This document shows positions 1 through 9,190 of a stretch of DNA of 40,215 bases, one piece after another (positions within the stretch are counted from its first letter, which is position 1; each line of letters opens with the position of its first letter). The stretch lies in contig CAYHHK010000024.1 of NCBI GenBank assembly GCA_964356415.1, positions 1 through 40,215 of the forward strand, given 5' to 3'. The stretch is from JAPLDB01 sp964356415. GTDB lineage: Bacteria; Bacteroidota; Bacteroidia; AKYH767-A; 2013-40CM-41-45. A program made the translations under genes and the position numbers. The notes beneath the pieces were generated by a model. The model was not told the DNA's origin and did no database searches. It saw nothing but the letters and a program-made list of their open reading frames with translations.

Positions 1-1089
1 TATAATAAGTGTGGTGGGACGTATTTCATGGGCACCAATACAACAGGTAACTGGCACAACTTTCACATGGCTAACGCTGACTTGCCCGATCAAGATGGCT
101 CCGGTCACGATTTGAACAATGCATGGAGTTATGCAGGTAGCACTTATGACTTTGCAGGCTCACTGGCGAATGGGGTTTTTGTATATTGGTATACTGATGC
201 TTATTTAACTACAATCAAAGAAACAGGACCTGGATTACAATTTTTGTCAATAGTAGATCAAACAAGCGGTTCCATCTCCAATTGCCAGACAGCGCAAGCG
301 CCTGCTGATGAAAGGCGAAGAGAAAACTTCGGCAGCGCTGTTACTGACACTACCGACTATGGCGAAGATTTTCCGGAAGAAAATAAGTATCAGGATAAAG
401 AAGCATTTTACAATGCCGCGCTAAAAGATTCCACCATTCTCGCGCTTGGCTTGCCCGATGATGTTGTTTTTCAAAATGCATTCGATTCACTCAACCAAAC
501 AAGCATTGCTGCAATTGCAGAAGTAAAACAACTGCTCGATTCGGATAATGTTTCAGCAGCAATGGTTGTGAACAACGTTATTGCACCAGTCAACACAATA
601 GAAACAAATTCAAAAGCAGCGCATCAACTGCTTGCGGCTTACAAGCAATACGATTCATTAACCTCTGCGCAAAAAGGGCAGGCGCACAGCATTGCAGTAC
701 AAACTTCGCTGGAAGGCGGCATGGATGTTTACACTATGCGTGCTTTATTGAATGAAGATGTGGTTGATGACATAGACGCATCAGCTAACATGCGAAAGGC
801 ACATCATCAAGATGATGCTGTGCAAAAGGAATATGTAAAGAATAAAGATAAGCTGTATCCTAATCCTGCAGCTAACTCAGTAACTTTTGCAAGCTCGCAT
901 GAATTTACAGATAATGATGTTCTTGTAGTTTATAACCTGTTGCAACAGGCAATAGCAGAATACAAGCTTGTGGGAAAAAGTAAAAACTATTACTTCAATA
1001 TATCGTGGCTGCAACAGAGTATTTATTATGTAAAACATATCAGAGGCAGCACTATTGTTTCTGAAAACAAACTTGTAATTATCCGTTAA
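1..1089 (+). CDS. C-terminal part of a T9SS-sorted surface protein (5' end outside window)
   Basis: The reading frame is open from the first base, so this is the 3' end of a longer gene; the first internal ATG (28) is not a credible start. The visible 362 residues lack a signal peptide. The middle part (about residues 100-260: alternating short helices, SLNQTSIAAI, a ratio of many Asn/Ser/Ala) resembles the helical region that precedes the sorting domain in large Bacteroidota surface proteins. A T9SS type A domain starts near residue 285 with the usual LYPNPA motif and ends in KLVIIR. Such domains direct export through the type IX system and surface attachment. The substrate or ligand of this protein cannot be inferred. 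A hairpin followed by T's lies directly after the stop. Confidence 0.8.
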   Translation, partial: YNKCGGTYFMGTNTTGNWHNFHMANADLPDQDGSGHDLNNAWSYAGSTYDFAGSLANGVFVYWYTDAYLTTIKETGPGLQFLSIVDQTSGSISNCQTAQAPADERRRENFGSAVTDTTDYGEDFPEENKYQDKEAFYNAALKDSTILALGLPDDVVFQNAFDSLNQTSIAAIAEVKQLLDSDNVSAAMVVNNVIAPVNTIETNSKAAHQLLAAYKQYDSLTSAQKGQAHSIAVQTSLEGGMDVYTMRALLNEDVVDDIDASANMRKAHHQDDAVQKEYVKNKDKLYPNPAANSVTFASSHEFTDNDVLVVYNLLQQAIAEYKLVGKSKNYYFNISWLQQSIYYVKHIRGSTIVSENKLVIIR

Positions 1090-1096
1090 CTTTATT

Positions 1097-1135
1097 GAAG
1101 CACCGTATGTATTTTCACGCGTTGCTTCTTTTTTT
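1097..1135 (+). terminator. Putative intrinsic terminator
   Basis: GAAGCA (1097-1102) pairs with TGCTTC (1123-1128) and is followed by a run of seven T's. The loop is long (20 nt) and the stem only six base pairs, so it is a modest terminator. It ends two bases before the ATG of the next gene, so the next gene's promoter would have to overlap it. Confidence 0.45.
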
Positions 1136-1137
1136 GT

Positions 1138-2634
1138 ATGAAAAAAAATATTCTAATAATATTGTTGCACTGCAATTTATTTTGCCTCGCTCAAAACCAA
1201 AACAGCGTGTGGATTTTTGGTGATTCAGCAGGCGTAGACTTTTCCAATCTTAATAATCCTGTTCCGATCATTAGTACCATGAGAGGAAGAGGAAGCTGTG
1301 TCAGCATTTCTGACAGCTTTGGACAATTGCTTTTTTATGCTTATGATGTCGTAAATACATCAATGCAATCCACTCATGTTAATAATGGTCAAAATCAATT
1401 ACTAAGTAATGGTGACAGTGTTTTTGGCGGAGGTTGGTATAATGAACTGATTATATTACCTATGCCTGATAGTTCAAATAAATATTATTTGATTTCTGTA
1501 ATGTTTGGACCCTATCACGGGTTATATTATAGCGTAATTGATATGAATGCCAATGGAGGGTTGGGTGCTGTAACCCAAAAAAATGTGCAGTTGAACAACA
1601 TTTCGTCTATTGACGGAGTGACGGCTATTAAACATGGCAATGGTCGTGATTGGTGGTTAGTGTTTAAACCTGAAGGTTATTCAAGCCCCGCTAATAATGA
1701 CTTTTATGTTTATTTATTTACGCCTTATGGAATAACTTCTTTATCTGTTCAATCTACCGGATATGTTATCACCACGAATGCCGGATGTCTTTCCTTCAAT
1801 AAACAGGGGGATAAATTATTGATGACAGATTTGAGAAATTTAATTCAGCTGTTTGATTTTGACAGATGCACGGGGCAATTAAATAATCCGGTAATAGTAG
1901 AACCGGAGCATATAGAATCCGGCTCGCATTTCAGCAGTTGTTTTTCTCCTGATGGAAGCAAAATATATCTAACTCGCACACTGGGAGGTGCAGCACAACA
2001 AGATTCATGGCTTTACCAATATGATTTAGCAGCAGCCAATATTGCTGCAAGCAGAGATACACTTTATCATCCTTTCGATCCTGAGCAGGGAGGTACAATA
2101 CGGTTAGCGCCAGATGATAAAATTTATATAAGCTTTGGCTACTATGCATATTATTTTCCCTATCCTGATTCAATGTACTATGCAGGCAACATGAATCTGA
2201 GTGTAATAAACAGACCGGATAGCCTGGGAGATTCATGTTTGTTTGCGCCTTACAGTTTTTACCTCGGAGGCAAACGAACGTATTATGGCTTACCCAACAA
2301 CCCCGATTACGAAATGGGTCCTCTCATTGGCAGCGGCTGCGATAGCCTTGTAGGAGTTGAGAGCCGGGAGTTCGGGGTTCGGAGTGCAGAACTGCACGTC
2401 TTTTATCATCCCGGCTGGCAGGTTGCTTTTGTAAATGCAGAGGGCCTAAAAGGAAAAAACTATTCGCTACATGTTTATGATTTAACGGGAAGGGAAGTTT
2501 TTAGAGAAGAAGGAAAACTTAACGGAGCGTATTTTACCCGAGATTTGCGATGTGAAGGTTTTGCCAATGGGTTGTATGTTGTAAATTTGAGAACGGAGAA
2601 AGAAGTACTGAGTAAAAAATTTATAAAGCAATGA
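1138..2634 (+). CDS. Beta-propeller-like secreted protein with T9SS sorting domain
   Basis: 498 residues. A signal peptide covers about residues 1-18 (MKKNILIILL, then a hydrophobic core ending at CLA-Q). The N-terminus (VWIFGDSAGVDFSN) matches the opening of a family of Bacteroidota surface proteins that begin with a W-x-FG-x-x-A-G-x-DF motif, and SCFSPDGSKIYLTR near residue 265 is a WD40/PD40-like propeller blade motif. The last ~75 residues (LHVYDLTGREVF ... KKFIKQ) form a divergent T9SS type A domain. The linker just before this domain is encoded by five consecutive heptamers (2356-2390). Function is unknown beyond surface exposure. Confidence 0.8.
   Translation: MKKNILIILLHCNLFCLAQNQNSVWIFGDSAGVDFSNLNNPVPIISTMRGRGSCVSISDSFGQLLFYAYDVVNTSMQSTHVNNGQNQLLSNGDSVFGGGWYNELIILPMPDSSNKYYLISVMFGPYHGLYYSVIDMNANGGLGAVTQKNVQLNNISSIDGVTAIKHGNGRDWWLVFKPEGYSSPANNDFYVYLFTPYGITSLSVQSTGYVITTNAGCLSFNKQGDKLLMTDLRNLIQLFDFDRCTGQLNNPVIVEPEHIESGSHFSSCFSPDGSKIYLTRTLGGAAQQDSWLYQYDLAAANIAASRDTLYHPFDPEQGGTIRLAPDDKIYISFGYYAYYFPYPDSMYYAGNMNLSVINRPDSLGDSCLFAPYSFYLGGKRTYYGLPNNPDYEMGPLIGSGCDSLVGVESREFGVRSAELHVFYHPGWQVAFVNAEGLKGKNYSLHVYDLTGREVFREEGKLNGAYFTRDLRCEGFANGLYVVNLRTEKEVLSKKFIKQ
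2356..2390 (+). repeat. Five degenerate heptamers inside a coding region
   Basis: Five consecutive 7-mers can be read: GTTGAGA, GCCGGGA, GTTCGGG, GTTCGGA, GTGCAGA (consensus about GTTCGGA). They encode the linker between the propeller-like part and the T9SS domain (roughly VESREFGVRSAE). Because seven is not a multiple of three, gain or loss of a single unit would shift the frame. Confidence 0.55.
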
Positions 2635-2663
2635 TCATGGTAAAATACCTTTTGCCGATACTT

Positions 2664-2684
2664 GCCCTTCCCTTAGGGGAGGGC
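2664..2684. repeat. Hairpin with TTA loop between convergent genes
   Basis: GCCCTTCCC and GGGGAGGGC form a nine-pair stem (one T-G pair) around a TTA loop, between a plus-strand gene ending at 2634 and creD ending at 2736 on the minus strand. It may work as a bidirectional terminator, but it lacks a T-tract and resembles a dispersed palindromic repeat (compare 19834-19860, same CC-TTA-GG core). Confidence 0.5.
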
Positions 2685-2735
2685 ATTATGCCGTTTGTAA
2701 GCGCAGACAGTTTCCTGGGAGCGGCTCCTCAACGC

Positions 2736-4094
2736 TCAACCATTTTCATCCCTGTACCAATTCACTTTGCGTGTAAGGAACATGATGGTTGCAAGAATAA
2801 TGAAGAGTCCCAGGCTTCCAAGCAGCAAAGCATAATCTTCCAACTGCAGAAGGGAATAGAAAAATCCGTATAGGAGGATCAGTAAAGAGGAAAATATCAG
2901 GGTAAGTTTTCTATCCATGAAGATATGCTTCGCGTAATAAGTGATAAGCAGTACAATTGCTGCAGCGCTGATCAGATAAGCTGCACTGAAATTAAGTTGC
3001 TCGCTGATTGAAAGAAGCATGACATAGAAAAGACAGACGGCAAAGCCGACAAGGAGGTACTGAATAGGATGAATTCGCCTTTTATTCAGCACTTCAACAA
3101 AAAAGAATGTAAGAAAAGTAATGATGATCAGCATCAGGCAATATTTCACAGAACGCATTGTTTTGAGGTATTCATCTACCGGAAGCATGAGCCTTACTCC
3201 AAAAGCAGCATAACCATTGTCTGCATTATTTTCATAATCATTCCCGTCCGTATTCCCGATGTATGCTCCCACACCCTGTTGAGGATAATTCCTGTTCAAT
3301 TGCAGTACCTTCCATGACGCCGTGAACCCGCTGTCACTCACGCTCCTCTCATCAGGAAGAAAAGAACCTTCAAAACTCGGATTGCCCCAGACAGAATTGA
3401 GCTTTACAATCGTTTCTTTTCCGAATGGAAGGAAAGACAGGTTGGTGCTGCCATTGAGGTTCAGGTCGAATGAAAAATTTCTGTTGGCAATTTTTTCAGC
3501 CTGACATTTTACGCTGATTCCGGAGGCCAAAACATCATGCGTCGGAATACCGGGTCCGAATGTAAAGGTGCTGTCATCGAGTTTCATCTGCACAATGTCT
3601 TTCACACCTTTTAGATCCGTTATGCCGATCGAAACAAAAGCTTCATCGGGAAGAAATTCTGATTCATTTAAACCCGTCTCTTTGTAATCAGGAATGCTGA
3701 ACCTGCCGCTGACATGCAAATTAGCCTCGTACAGAACTACGACATAGATGCCCCTGTATCGTTTTTCAGGATGTATGTCGCCGGTAATTTTTATTTCCTC
3801 AGGTAGAAAATGCGCATATCGTTTTACCTTCTCAATATTGCCTCTTTCATCTTTCAACTGCGTGAAGTAAGGTACTGTAAGTACCGGTCCGCCGAAGGTT
3901 TGCCTCCCACCCCATTTGCTGCTCACCTCTTCAATAGCAGAGTTCCTTATTTCCTGCCGCTCCCTGATGAGCGATTCAAGCATGGATGTAGGAATAAGTA
4001 AGATGAGAATGAGAAATCCAATTGAAAAAAGCTTTACAGTAACCGAGCGTTTGATCCAGTTATTTACCTTGTCAAATACTGATGCTTTTTCCAT
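2736..4094 (-). CDS. creD: CreD-like inner membrane protein
   Basis: 452 residues, the usual CreD length. It has one N-terminal membrane segment (about residues 17-38), a large extracytoplasmic region (about 40-310; SKWGGRQTFGGPVLTVPY is the typical opening) and about six closely spaced membrane segments at the C-terminus (320-445). CreD proteins are inner membrane proteins tied to envelope integrity and, in Proteobacteria, to the CreBC regulon; the molecular role is not settled. No creBC-like genes are visible here, so it appears to be a solitary gene. The ATG at 4094 is followed by a short cytoplasmic amphipathic stretch, as in the family. Confidence 0.9.
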   Translation of the reverse strand: MEKASVFDKVNNWIKRSVTVKLFSIGFLILILLIPTSMLESLIRERQEIRNSAIEEVSSKWGGRQTFGGPVLTVPYFTQLKDERGNIEKVKRYAHFLPEEIKITGDIHPEKRYRGIYVVVLYEANLHVSGRFSIPDYKETGLNESEFLPDEAFVSIGITDLKGVKDIVQMKLDDSTFTFGPGIPTHDVLASGISVKCQAEKIANRNFSFDLNLNGSTNLSFLPFGKETIVKLNSVWGNPSFEGSFLPDERSVSDSGFTASWKVLQLNRNYPQQGVGAYIGNTDGNDYENNADNGYAAFGVRLMLPVDEYLKTMRSVKYCLMLIIITFLTFFFVEVLNKRRIHPIQYLLVGFAVCLFYVMLLSISEQLNFSAAYLISAAAIVLLITYYAKHIFMDRKLTLIFSSLLILLYGFFYSLLQLEDYALLLGSLGLFIILATIMFLTRKVNWYRDENG

Positions 4095-4180
4095 TTGCTT
4101 TTGGTTTTCAGCCTAAACTCATTTTGGCCGTGAATATTTGAGATGTAAGAAAATAAATATCCCATGAAATAGCAAAAACA

Positions 4181-4220
4181 AAAAGCCGCCTGTCACGAAA
4201 TTTCGGAACACGGCAGCCTT
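4181..4220 (-). terminator. Terminator for the glycine-rich surface protein gene
   Basis: Read on the minus strand, AAGGCTGCC pairs with GGCGGCTTT (two wobble pairs) and is followed by T's; the loop contains the palindrome CGAAATTTCG. It lies about 20 bp after the stop of the minus-strand gene at 4241. Confidence 0.6.
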
Positions 4221-4240
4221 AAATTAATTTCTTTTTCTAA

Positions 4241-6448
4241 TCAGTCACGCTTCAGAATCTTCACAGTTGAATAATTTTCAGTCCCCGATGTCATCTTCAG
4301 GAAATAGATTCCCTGCGGCAAATCAGCAAGGCTTTCGAATGGAATGGTATTCATTCCTGTTCCGGCAACGGAGGTTACTTTTCTGACAACTCTTCCGGAA
4401 ACATCAATAAGGGTGAAATCGATTAGTCCTGATTTAGTGGTGGCACAACTGACATTAAATTTGTTGCTGAAAGGATTAGGTTGGACAGAAATAATCATAT
4501 TCTGATTAACCTGATTATTCAACTTTATAGCCACAGGAGAAAATACCTCTGAATGTCCGTCATAATCGGTTTGCATAAGCCTGTAAAATGATGTTCCCTG
4601 AAGTGGGGCGTCATCTACATGGTTGTATTCAATGTTGGAAGTAGAATTACCACTTCCATTTATCTTAGTAATCGGTGCATATTGCTCCCCATCCCCGCTT
4701 CTTTCAATGGTGAAGTAGTCATTGTTAACCTCGGCAGCAGTTACCCAGGAAATTTTCACAACATTATTGTCAGTTGTAGCAGCAAAATATTTTAATTTAA
4801 TCGGAAGAGATCCACCTCCTGAATAAGGTGAAATTGTTCCTGTAGTAATAAATCCTGCCGACCCTCTTGTTGCTCCGTTTGGCCGAAAATTAGCCATCGG
4901 TGTTGCATTTGAAGTTCCATGCGATCCACCTGTTACTGTTCGAGTAAGTGATGAAGCATTGCTTGTGCGGATGATACCACCTGCACCGCCACCGCCGCCG
5001 CCTTCAGCTTCATTTACTGCACTACCATAAACCTGACTTCCTCCATTACCTCCATTGGCTGAAATGGTGATATTCGAAATTGTAGCGCTGTAAGAAAAAA
5101 TAAATACCGTACCACCGCCGCCGCCGCCACCTGAACCATCGCCATCAGTTGTACTTATTGAATTGGCAGCAGTTGCTCCGTTGGCATTGATGCTCCCTGT
5201 TCCAGAGAGTGTTCCTCCGGTTAATATGTAAACGATACCTCCTCCATCACCTCCTGCTGTTCCGGTTCCATTGTTGGAATCACCGGCACCGCCGCCACCG
5301 CCCATATATATACGATTACCGGTTGTATCAAGTGCGCGACCACCAAGCCCACCCATATTATTCCTCATATCAGAAGTGAACCCCCATGAAATACTTCCCG
5401 GTGCCTTTGTCAATGGATTCGCATTGGCGCTGGAATATGTATAGCCGCCCCGTCCTCCACCTGATGAAGTGTGTGCAGAAAAGGTTCCTCCTTCAAGATT
5501 CCATGCTGTAACCCAATTGGCCACTGAGTTGTCCGGGTTTCCCAATCCATCCCACGATCCTACAGTACCGCCATTTGAGCCACCGCCACCGGAACCATTA
5601 TGAGAATTACCTCCGGCTCCACCATTTGCAGGTGCGCCTCTTCCATATTTTCCACCCAATCCATTGTAAGTGGTTTGTGTGCCTCCGATACCTTCGCCCT
5701 TTTCAGAACCATCATTTGAACTTGTTGAAGCGTACTTTGCGCGATTACCCGGGCAACATGTAGAATTTTGTTCTACCGCTCCGCCCCTGAAGCCCTTTCC
5801 AACAACGTTGATCATTCCGTTAATTGTTGTAGTACCATTCACTTCAACAGATATTAATCCTCCTGTGGCACCATTCCAGTCATCAGTGGTAATAGATGCC
5901 CCTGTGTCCACAGTAAGTGTTGTGTAACGTGGTACACGCACAATCTGTGTTTTCCCTGCGGATGTATAGCTGTTCTTCAGTGCAGCAGTCAGATTTATTT
6001 TTGGACCTGCTTCCACGCTTGCAACTTCTGCAAATTCGTATTTCCCGGCATTGTTCAAGGCCGTAACTGCACCCCAGGTACTTGATGTTGCACTTGCAGT
6101 ATTCATCGTAGCACCTTGCATCTGAATTATCATAATCAGCGCACCTGTTTCAAGACTTCCGCTAAACCGGCCATTGGCATTGATGGTATTGCTGGCTACA
6201 TTTATTTGCGTAGCACCGATGCTTACATTGGCGGTGAGGGTGGTGAATTCATTGAGAATTGTGTTCACAGCGGTCACTGTTTTGGTTCCGTGCATTCCTG
6301 TGCCGGCTTCAGCTCTTTTGGATGTTCCAAAATTTGCATAGATGATTAGTGCAATTGCGGATACTGTAAAAATGGCACTGCTGAATAATATCACCCTGAG
6401 TTTCGGCGAAATTTTCAGCTTTTGGATCTGCAGACGTTTCAATTTCAT
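4241..6448 (-). CDS. Glycine-rich adhesin-like protein with T9SS sorting domain
   Basis: 735 residues. The N-terminus is a long basic stretch (KLKRLQIQKLK) followed by one hydrophobic segment (about residues 18-40), i.e. an extended signal or anchor. Residues about 60-260 are beta-rich with repeated Thr/Asn. Residues about 270-540 are very rich in Gly, with clusters such as GGGGGAG and GGLGG, probably a flexible or polyglycine-like surface fold. A fibronectin-like module follows (about 550-645: ISWVTAAEVNNDYFTIERS), then a T9SS type A domain (about 650-735: VQPNPFSNKF ... VKILKRD). The fibronectin-like module is shared with the protein at 24084-25160. Ligand unknown; an adhesive role is inferred. 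Confidence 0.8.
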   Translation of the reverse strand: MKLKRLQIQKLKISPKLRVILFSSAIFTVSAIALIIYANFGTSKRAEAGTGMHGTKTVTAVNTILNEFTTLTANVSIGATQINVASNTINANGRFSGSLETGALIMIIQMQGATMNTASATSSTWGAVTALNNAGKYEFAEVASVEAGPKINLTAALKNSYTSAGKTQIVRVPRYTTLTVDTGASITTDDWNGATGGLISVEVNGTTTINGMINVVGKGFRGGAVEQNSTCCPGNRAKYASTSSNDGSEKGEGIGGTQTTYNGLGGKYGRGAPANGGAGGNSHNGSGGGGSNGGTVGSWDGLGNPDNSVANWVTAWNLEGGTFSAHTSSGGGRGGYTYSSANANPLTKAPGSISWGFTSDMRNNMGGLGGRALDTTGNRIYMGGGGGAGDSNNGTGTAGGDGGGIVYILTGGTLSGTGSINANGATAANSISTTDGDGSGGGGGGGTVFIFSYSATISNITISANGGNGGSQVYGSAVNEAEGGGGGGAGGIIRTSNASSLTRTVTGGSHGTSNATPMANFRPNGATRGSAGFITTGTISPYSGGGSLPIKLKYFAATTDNNVVKISWVTAAEVNNDYFTIERSGDGEQYAPITKINGSGNSTSNIEYNHVDDAPLQGTSFYRLMQTDYDGHSEVFSPVAIKLNNQVNQNMIISVQPNPFSNKFNVSCATTKSGLIDFTLIDVSGRVVRKVTSVAGTGMNTIPFESLADLPQGIYFLKMTSGTENYSTVKILKRD

Positions 6449-6566
6449 AAAAGTGTGTATTTATACTTCGATGCGAAACGACAGTGAATCCTTCATGTTT
6501 CGGAAGAAACAAAAAGTGTAAGAAAGCATGGAAGATTGCTTTGGCCGGTCATTCTAAATAAATGAT

Positions 6567-6600
6567 TGTCTCGTCCTGAAATAGGTTAAAGCTTATGCGA
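6567..6600 (+). repeat. Direct repeat, copy 1
   Basis: TGTCTCGTCCTGAAATAGG followed by TTAAAGCTTATGCGA. It aligns with copy 2 at 6952-6985 with a few mismatches and a one-base gap. Confidence 0.65.
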
Positions 6601-6951
6601 GGCATCAACCGGAATGACAAACCGTATCGTTGGCAATTGGGAGATTGCAGGATGCTACCTGTATTCGACTGGAGTCATCTCCCTATTTTAACTGTAGTAG
6701 TTGTCATCCCGAACACGCCCTTGTTTCTTCCGGGCGGGTGAGGGATCATTATAGGTTTCTCTCTCTCCTGAGACGACCCGAAGCTTCCACAGACGTCAAC
6801 CTTAAATTAAATCACAGCATACGAATACAATGAAGGCAAATAAATTCAGTTCGAGGTTTTAAATATGTCGCCCATACAGGGCTTGAATCCGCAAGCCGTT
6901 TTGTACTACCAATATTATGTCCCTCCGGGGCAAAGCAGCCAAATCAGAGAA

Positions 6952-6985
6952 TGTCTAGTCCTGAAATAGGTTTACGCTTTTGCGA
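6952..6985 (+). repeat. Direct repeat, copy 2
   Basis: TGTCTAGTCCTGAAATAGG followed by TTTACGCTTTTGCGA; same orientation as copy 1, about 385 bp downstream. Confidence 0.65.
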
Positions 6986-7090
6986 TAGCTGCCGACACAT
7001 CGGGACGGGACGTAACAAGACACCTCTCCTTAGATGAGACGAGGAATTCTTTAGACTAAATGCAGGATTGCAGATGCCATTTGCCGTCAC

Positions 7091-7120
7091 AAAAAAAGAG
7101 CAACCGGGAAAGTTGCTCTT
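7091..7120 (-). terminator. Intrinsic terminator of the M13 peptidase gene
   Basis: Read on the minus strand, AAGAGCAAC pairs perfectly with GTTGCTCTT around a seven-base loop and is followed by seven T's. It lies 30 bp past the peptidase stop codon and faces the repeat-rich spacer. Confidence 0.85.
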
Positions 7121-7150
7121 CATCTATTGTACTGAATGAAAGATTGGTTC

Positions 7151-9190
7151 TTACCAGATCTTTACCCTGATGCTGTCTGCCCTCCACATTCCCTTTCCTT
7201 CTGATACTCCAAAGGCCTCATAAAACTCAGGGATGTTCGACATGGGTCCATTCACGCGCAGGAATGCAGGTGCATGCACATCGGTCATGATCTGGTTTGC
7301 AAGTGACTCATCACGCTGCTGGTGAAGCCAGCCGAGCGCATATCCCATGAAGTATCGTTGAATAGGAGTTAGTCCGCTGATCTTTTCGCCTTTTTTGTAT
7401 TGCTCTGTTTTTTTGAATGCGTCGATCGCAATGGCAATACCACCAAGGTCTGCAATGTTTTCTCCCAATGAAGCTTTTCCATTTACATGCATGGAATCGA
7501 GAACGACATAGTTGTTGAACTGCTCAACATACAACTGCGCCCGTTGATCGAATTTTTCTTCGTCTTCCTTAACCCACCAGCTTTTTAAATTTCCATCAGC
7601 ATCAAACTGTCTGCCTTCATCATCAAAGCCATGCGTTATTTCATGCCCTATGGTTGAGGCACCTGCATAACCATAGATCATTGCATCATCAGCTAGAGAA
7701 TCAGGAATGCCGGGAATAATAAATATCGCAGCCGGCAACACAATCTCATTGTTCGATGGATTGTAATATGCATTGTAGGTCTGCGGAGTCATCTCCCACT
7801 CGTCCCTGTCAACAGGTTTGCCAAGTTTGCTGAGATAATAATTGTAATACCATAAATTTCCTTCGATCACATTTTCCACATAACTGCTCCTGCTGATATT
7901 CATGCCGGAATAGTCTCTCCACTTATCAGGGTAACCGACTTTTTTCCTGACAGTTGATAGCTTGGCAAGTGCTTTTTCTTTTGTGCTGTCAGTCATCCAA
8001 TCGAGCTTTTGAATATGTTCCCTGTAGGCAGACATTACATTCTCGGTAAGCTGAATATACCGATCCCTGGTTTCCGGAGAATAATAATTTTTCACATACA
8101 ACTGGCCAAGCGCATCACCAAGATAATTTTCCTGGTTGTCGAGCACACGTTTCCATCTGGGCCTTTGAACTTTTACACCGGACAAAATTTCGCCATTAAA
8201 ATGAAATTGTTCCTTATCAAACTCTTTGCTTAAGTAAGATGCAAAGGAAGCAATGAGGTGCCATTTGAGATATGTTTTCCAGTCGTCAATACTTACCGAT
8301 TTCAGGTTGTTCTCAACTTCTTTATAAAAGTCCGGCTGCCCAACGATTACAGAATCCAGTCCTTTAATATTCATCGTTTCAAAAGTCAACGCCCAGTTCA
8401 TGGATGGATTCAATTTTTGCAATCCTGCCAGATCCATTTTGTTGTAGTTGGCATAAGGATCGCGCAAGTCTTCGAGCTTTCGTGATGCTTTGGCAAGGCT
8501 TGTCTCCAGTTTCATCACCACGTTTGCTTTCTTTGCTGCAGAGGCTTCATCTTCCCCGATCAGTTTGAAAATATTGGAAACGTGTTTCACATATTCACTC
8601 CTGATATTTGATGTACGGGCATCATTGTTAAAATAGTAGTCTCGGTTAGGTAAACCAATTCCACCCTGGTGCAGGTGTAAAGCATACTGGTCGCTTTTCT
8701 TTTCATCCTGATAAATGGCCATGCTGTAAAGCGGATTACATCCAATCATCTGCTGGCGGGCAATTACTTTCAGCAAGTCATTTTTATCTTTTATGTTATC
8801 AATACTTTCAAGTTCAGGTTTTAGTTTCTCATATCCCTGCGCATCACATGTGGCAGAATCCATTCCGGTGAAATAGAAGTCGCCGATTTTCTGCGAACTG
8901 CTGCCTTTCTCTGCTTTGGAATCAGAAGATGCATCCTCACTGAGTTTTTTTATGCGCCCGTATGTTTCATTCATCACCAGCTTTGCAATACCAAATGATC
9001 GTTCAGATTCTGGTATGGGGTTCTTTTTAATCCACCCTCCATTGGCATATTTGAAAAAATCATCAGCCGGATTAACGGTAGTATCCATGTTTTCAGCAAG
9101 TATATCCCTGGAATCTGCCTTTTTCTGAGGACTTGAACATGCAGAAAACAGGATTGCTACTAGCACGCATTGGAGTGTATATTTTAGCAT
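7151..9190 (-). CDS. M13 family (neprilysin/PepO-like) zinc metallopeptidase, lipoprotein
   Basis: 679 residues, the normal size for family M13. A lipoprotein signal is visible: hydrophobic residues 9-16, lipobox LFSAC with Cys18. The catalytic zinc site is complete: HEITH at about 516-520, followed by GENIADLGG with the third ligand Glu577 and the conserved Asp581. NAYYNPSNN about 40 residues upstream is the family's substrate-backbone binding motif. M13 enzymes cleave short peptides (oligopeptides under about 40 residues). With the lipid anchor it should act at the envelope, facing the periplasm or the outside. Transcribed alone, with a strong terminator behind it. Often named PepO, but the exact name is not assigned here. 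Confidence 0.95.
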   Translation of the reverse strand: MLKYTLQCVLVAILFSACSSPQKKADSRDILAENMDTTVNPADDFFKYANGGWIKKNPIPESERSFGIAKLVMNETYGRIKKLSEDASSDSKAEKGSSSQKIGDFYFTGMDSATCDAQGYEKLKPELESIDNIKDKNDLLKVIARQQMIGCNPLYSMAIYQDEKKSDQYALHLHQGGIGLPNRDYYFNNDARTSNIRSEYVKHVSNIFKLIGEDEASAAKKANVVMKLETSLAKASRKLEDLRDPYANYNKMDLAGLQKLNPSMNWALTFETMNIKGLDSVIVGQPDFYKEVENNLKSVSIDDWKTYLKWHLIASFASYLSKEFDKEQFHFNGEILSGVKVQRPRWKRVLDNQENYLGDALGQLYVKNYYSPETRDRYIQLTENVMSAYREHIQKLDWMTDSTKEKALAKLSTVRKKVGYPDKWRDYSGMNISRSSYVENVIEGNLWYYNYYLSKLGKPVDRDEWEMTPQTYNAYYNPSNNEIVLPAAIFIIPGIPDSLADDAMIYGYAGASTIGHEITHGFDDEGRQFDADGNLKSWWVKEDEEKFDQRAQLYVEQFNNYVVLDSMHVNGKASLGENIADLGGIAIAIDAFKKTEQYKKGEKISGLTPIQRYFMGYALGWLHQQRDESLANQIMTDVHAPAFLRVNGPMSNIPEFYEAFGVSEGKGMWRADSIRVKIW

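Larger units (their letters stand above)
6449..7150. repeat. 700-bp spacer made of dispersed repeats
   Basis: I see no credible gene here. The stretch holds a pair of about 34-bp direct repeats (6567-6600 and 6952-6985, both reading TGTCT-GTCCTGAAATAGG and continuing), a stretch beginning GTCATCCCGA with a GGGCGG arm (6702-6747), and a block with two small stems, GCCCATACAGGGC and TCCCTCCGGGG (6870-6931). Such blocks recur between genes in Bacteroidota genomes as I recall them. The direct repeats could be leftovers of an insertion sequence end, but no transposase remnant lies between them. Confidence 0.6.

Noticed and set aside
2631..2873. A small plus-strand gene after the first T9SS protein
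   Set aside because: Its first part is the palindromic spacer and its second half is antisense to the creD C-terminus.
6449..7150. A tRNA or other structured RNA gene
   Set aside because: No cloverleaf or T-loop GTTCRANNC arrangement could be found; the small stems belong to dispersed repeats. No tRNA or rRNA was seen elsewhere in the window either.
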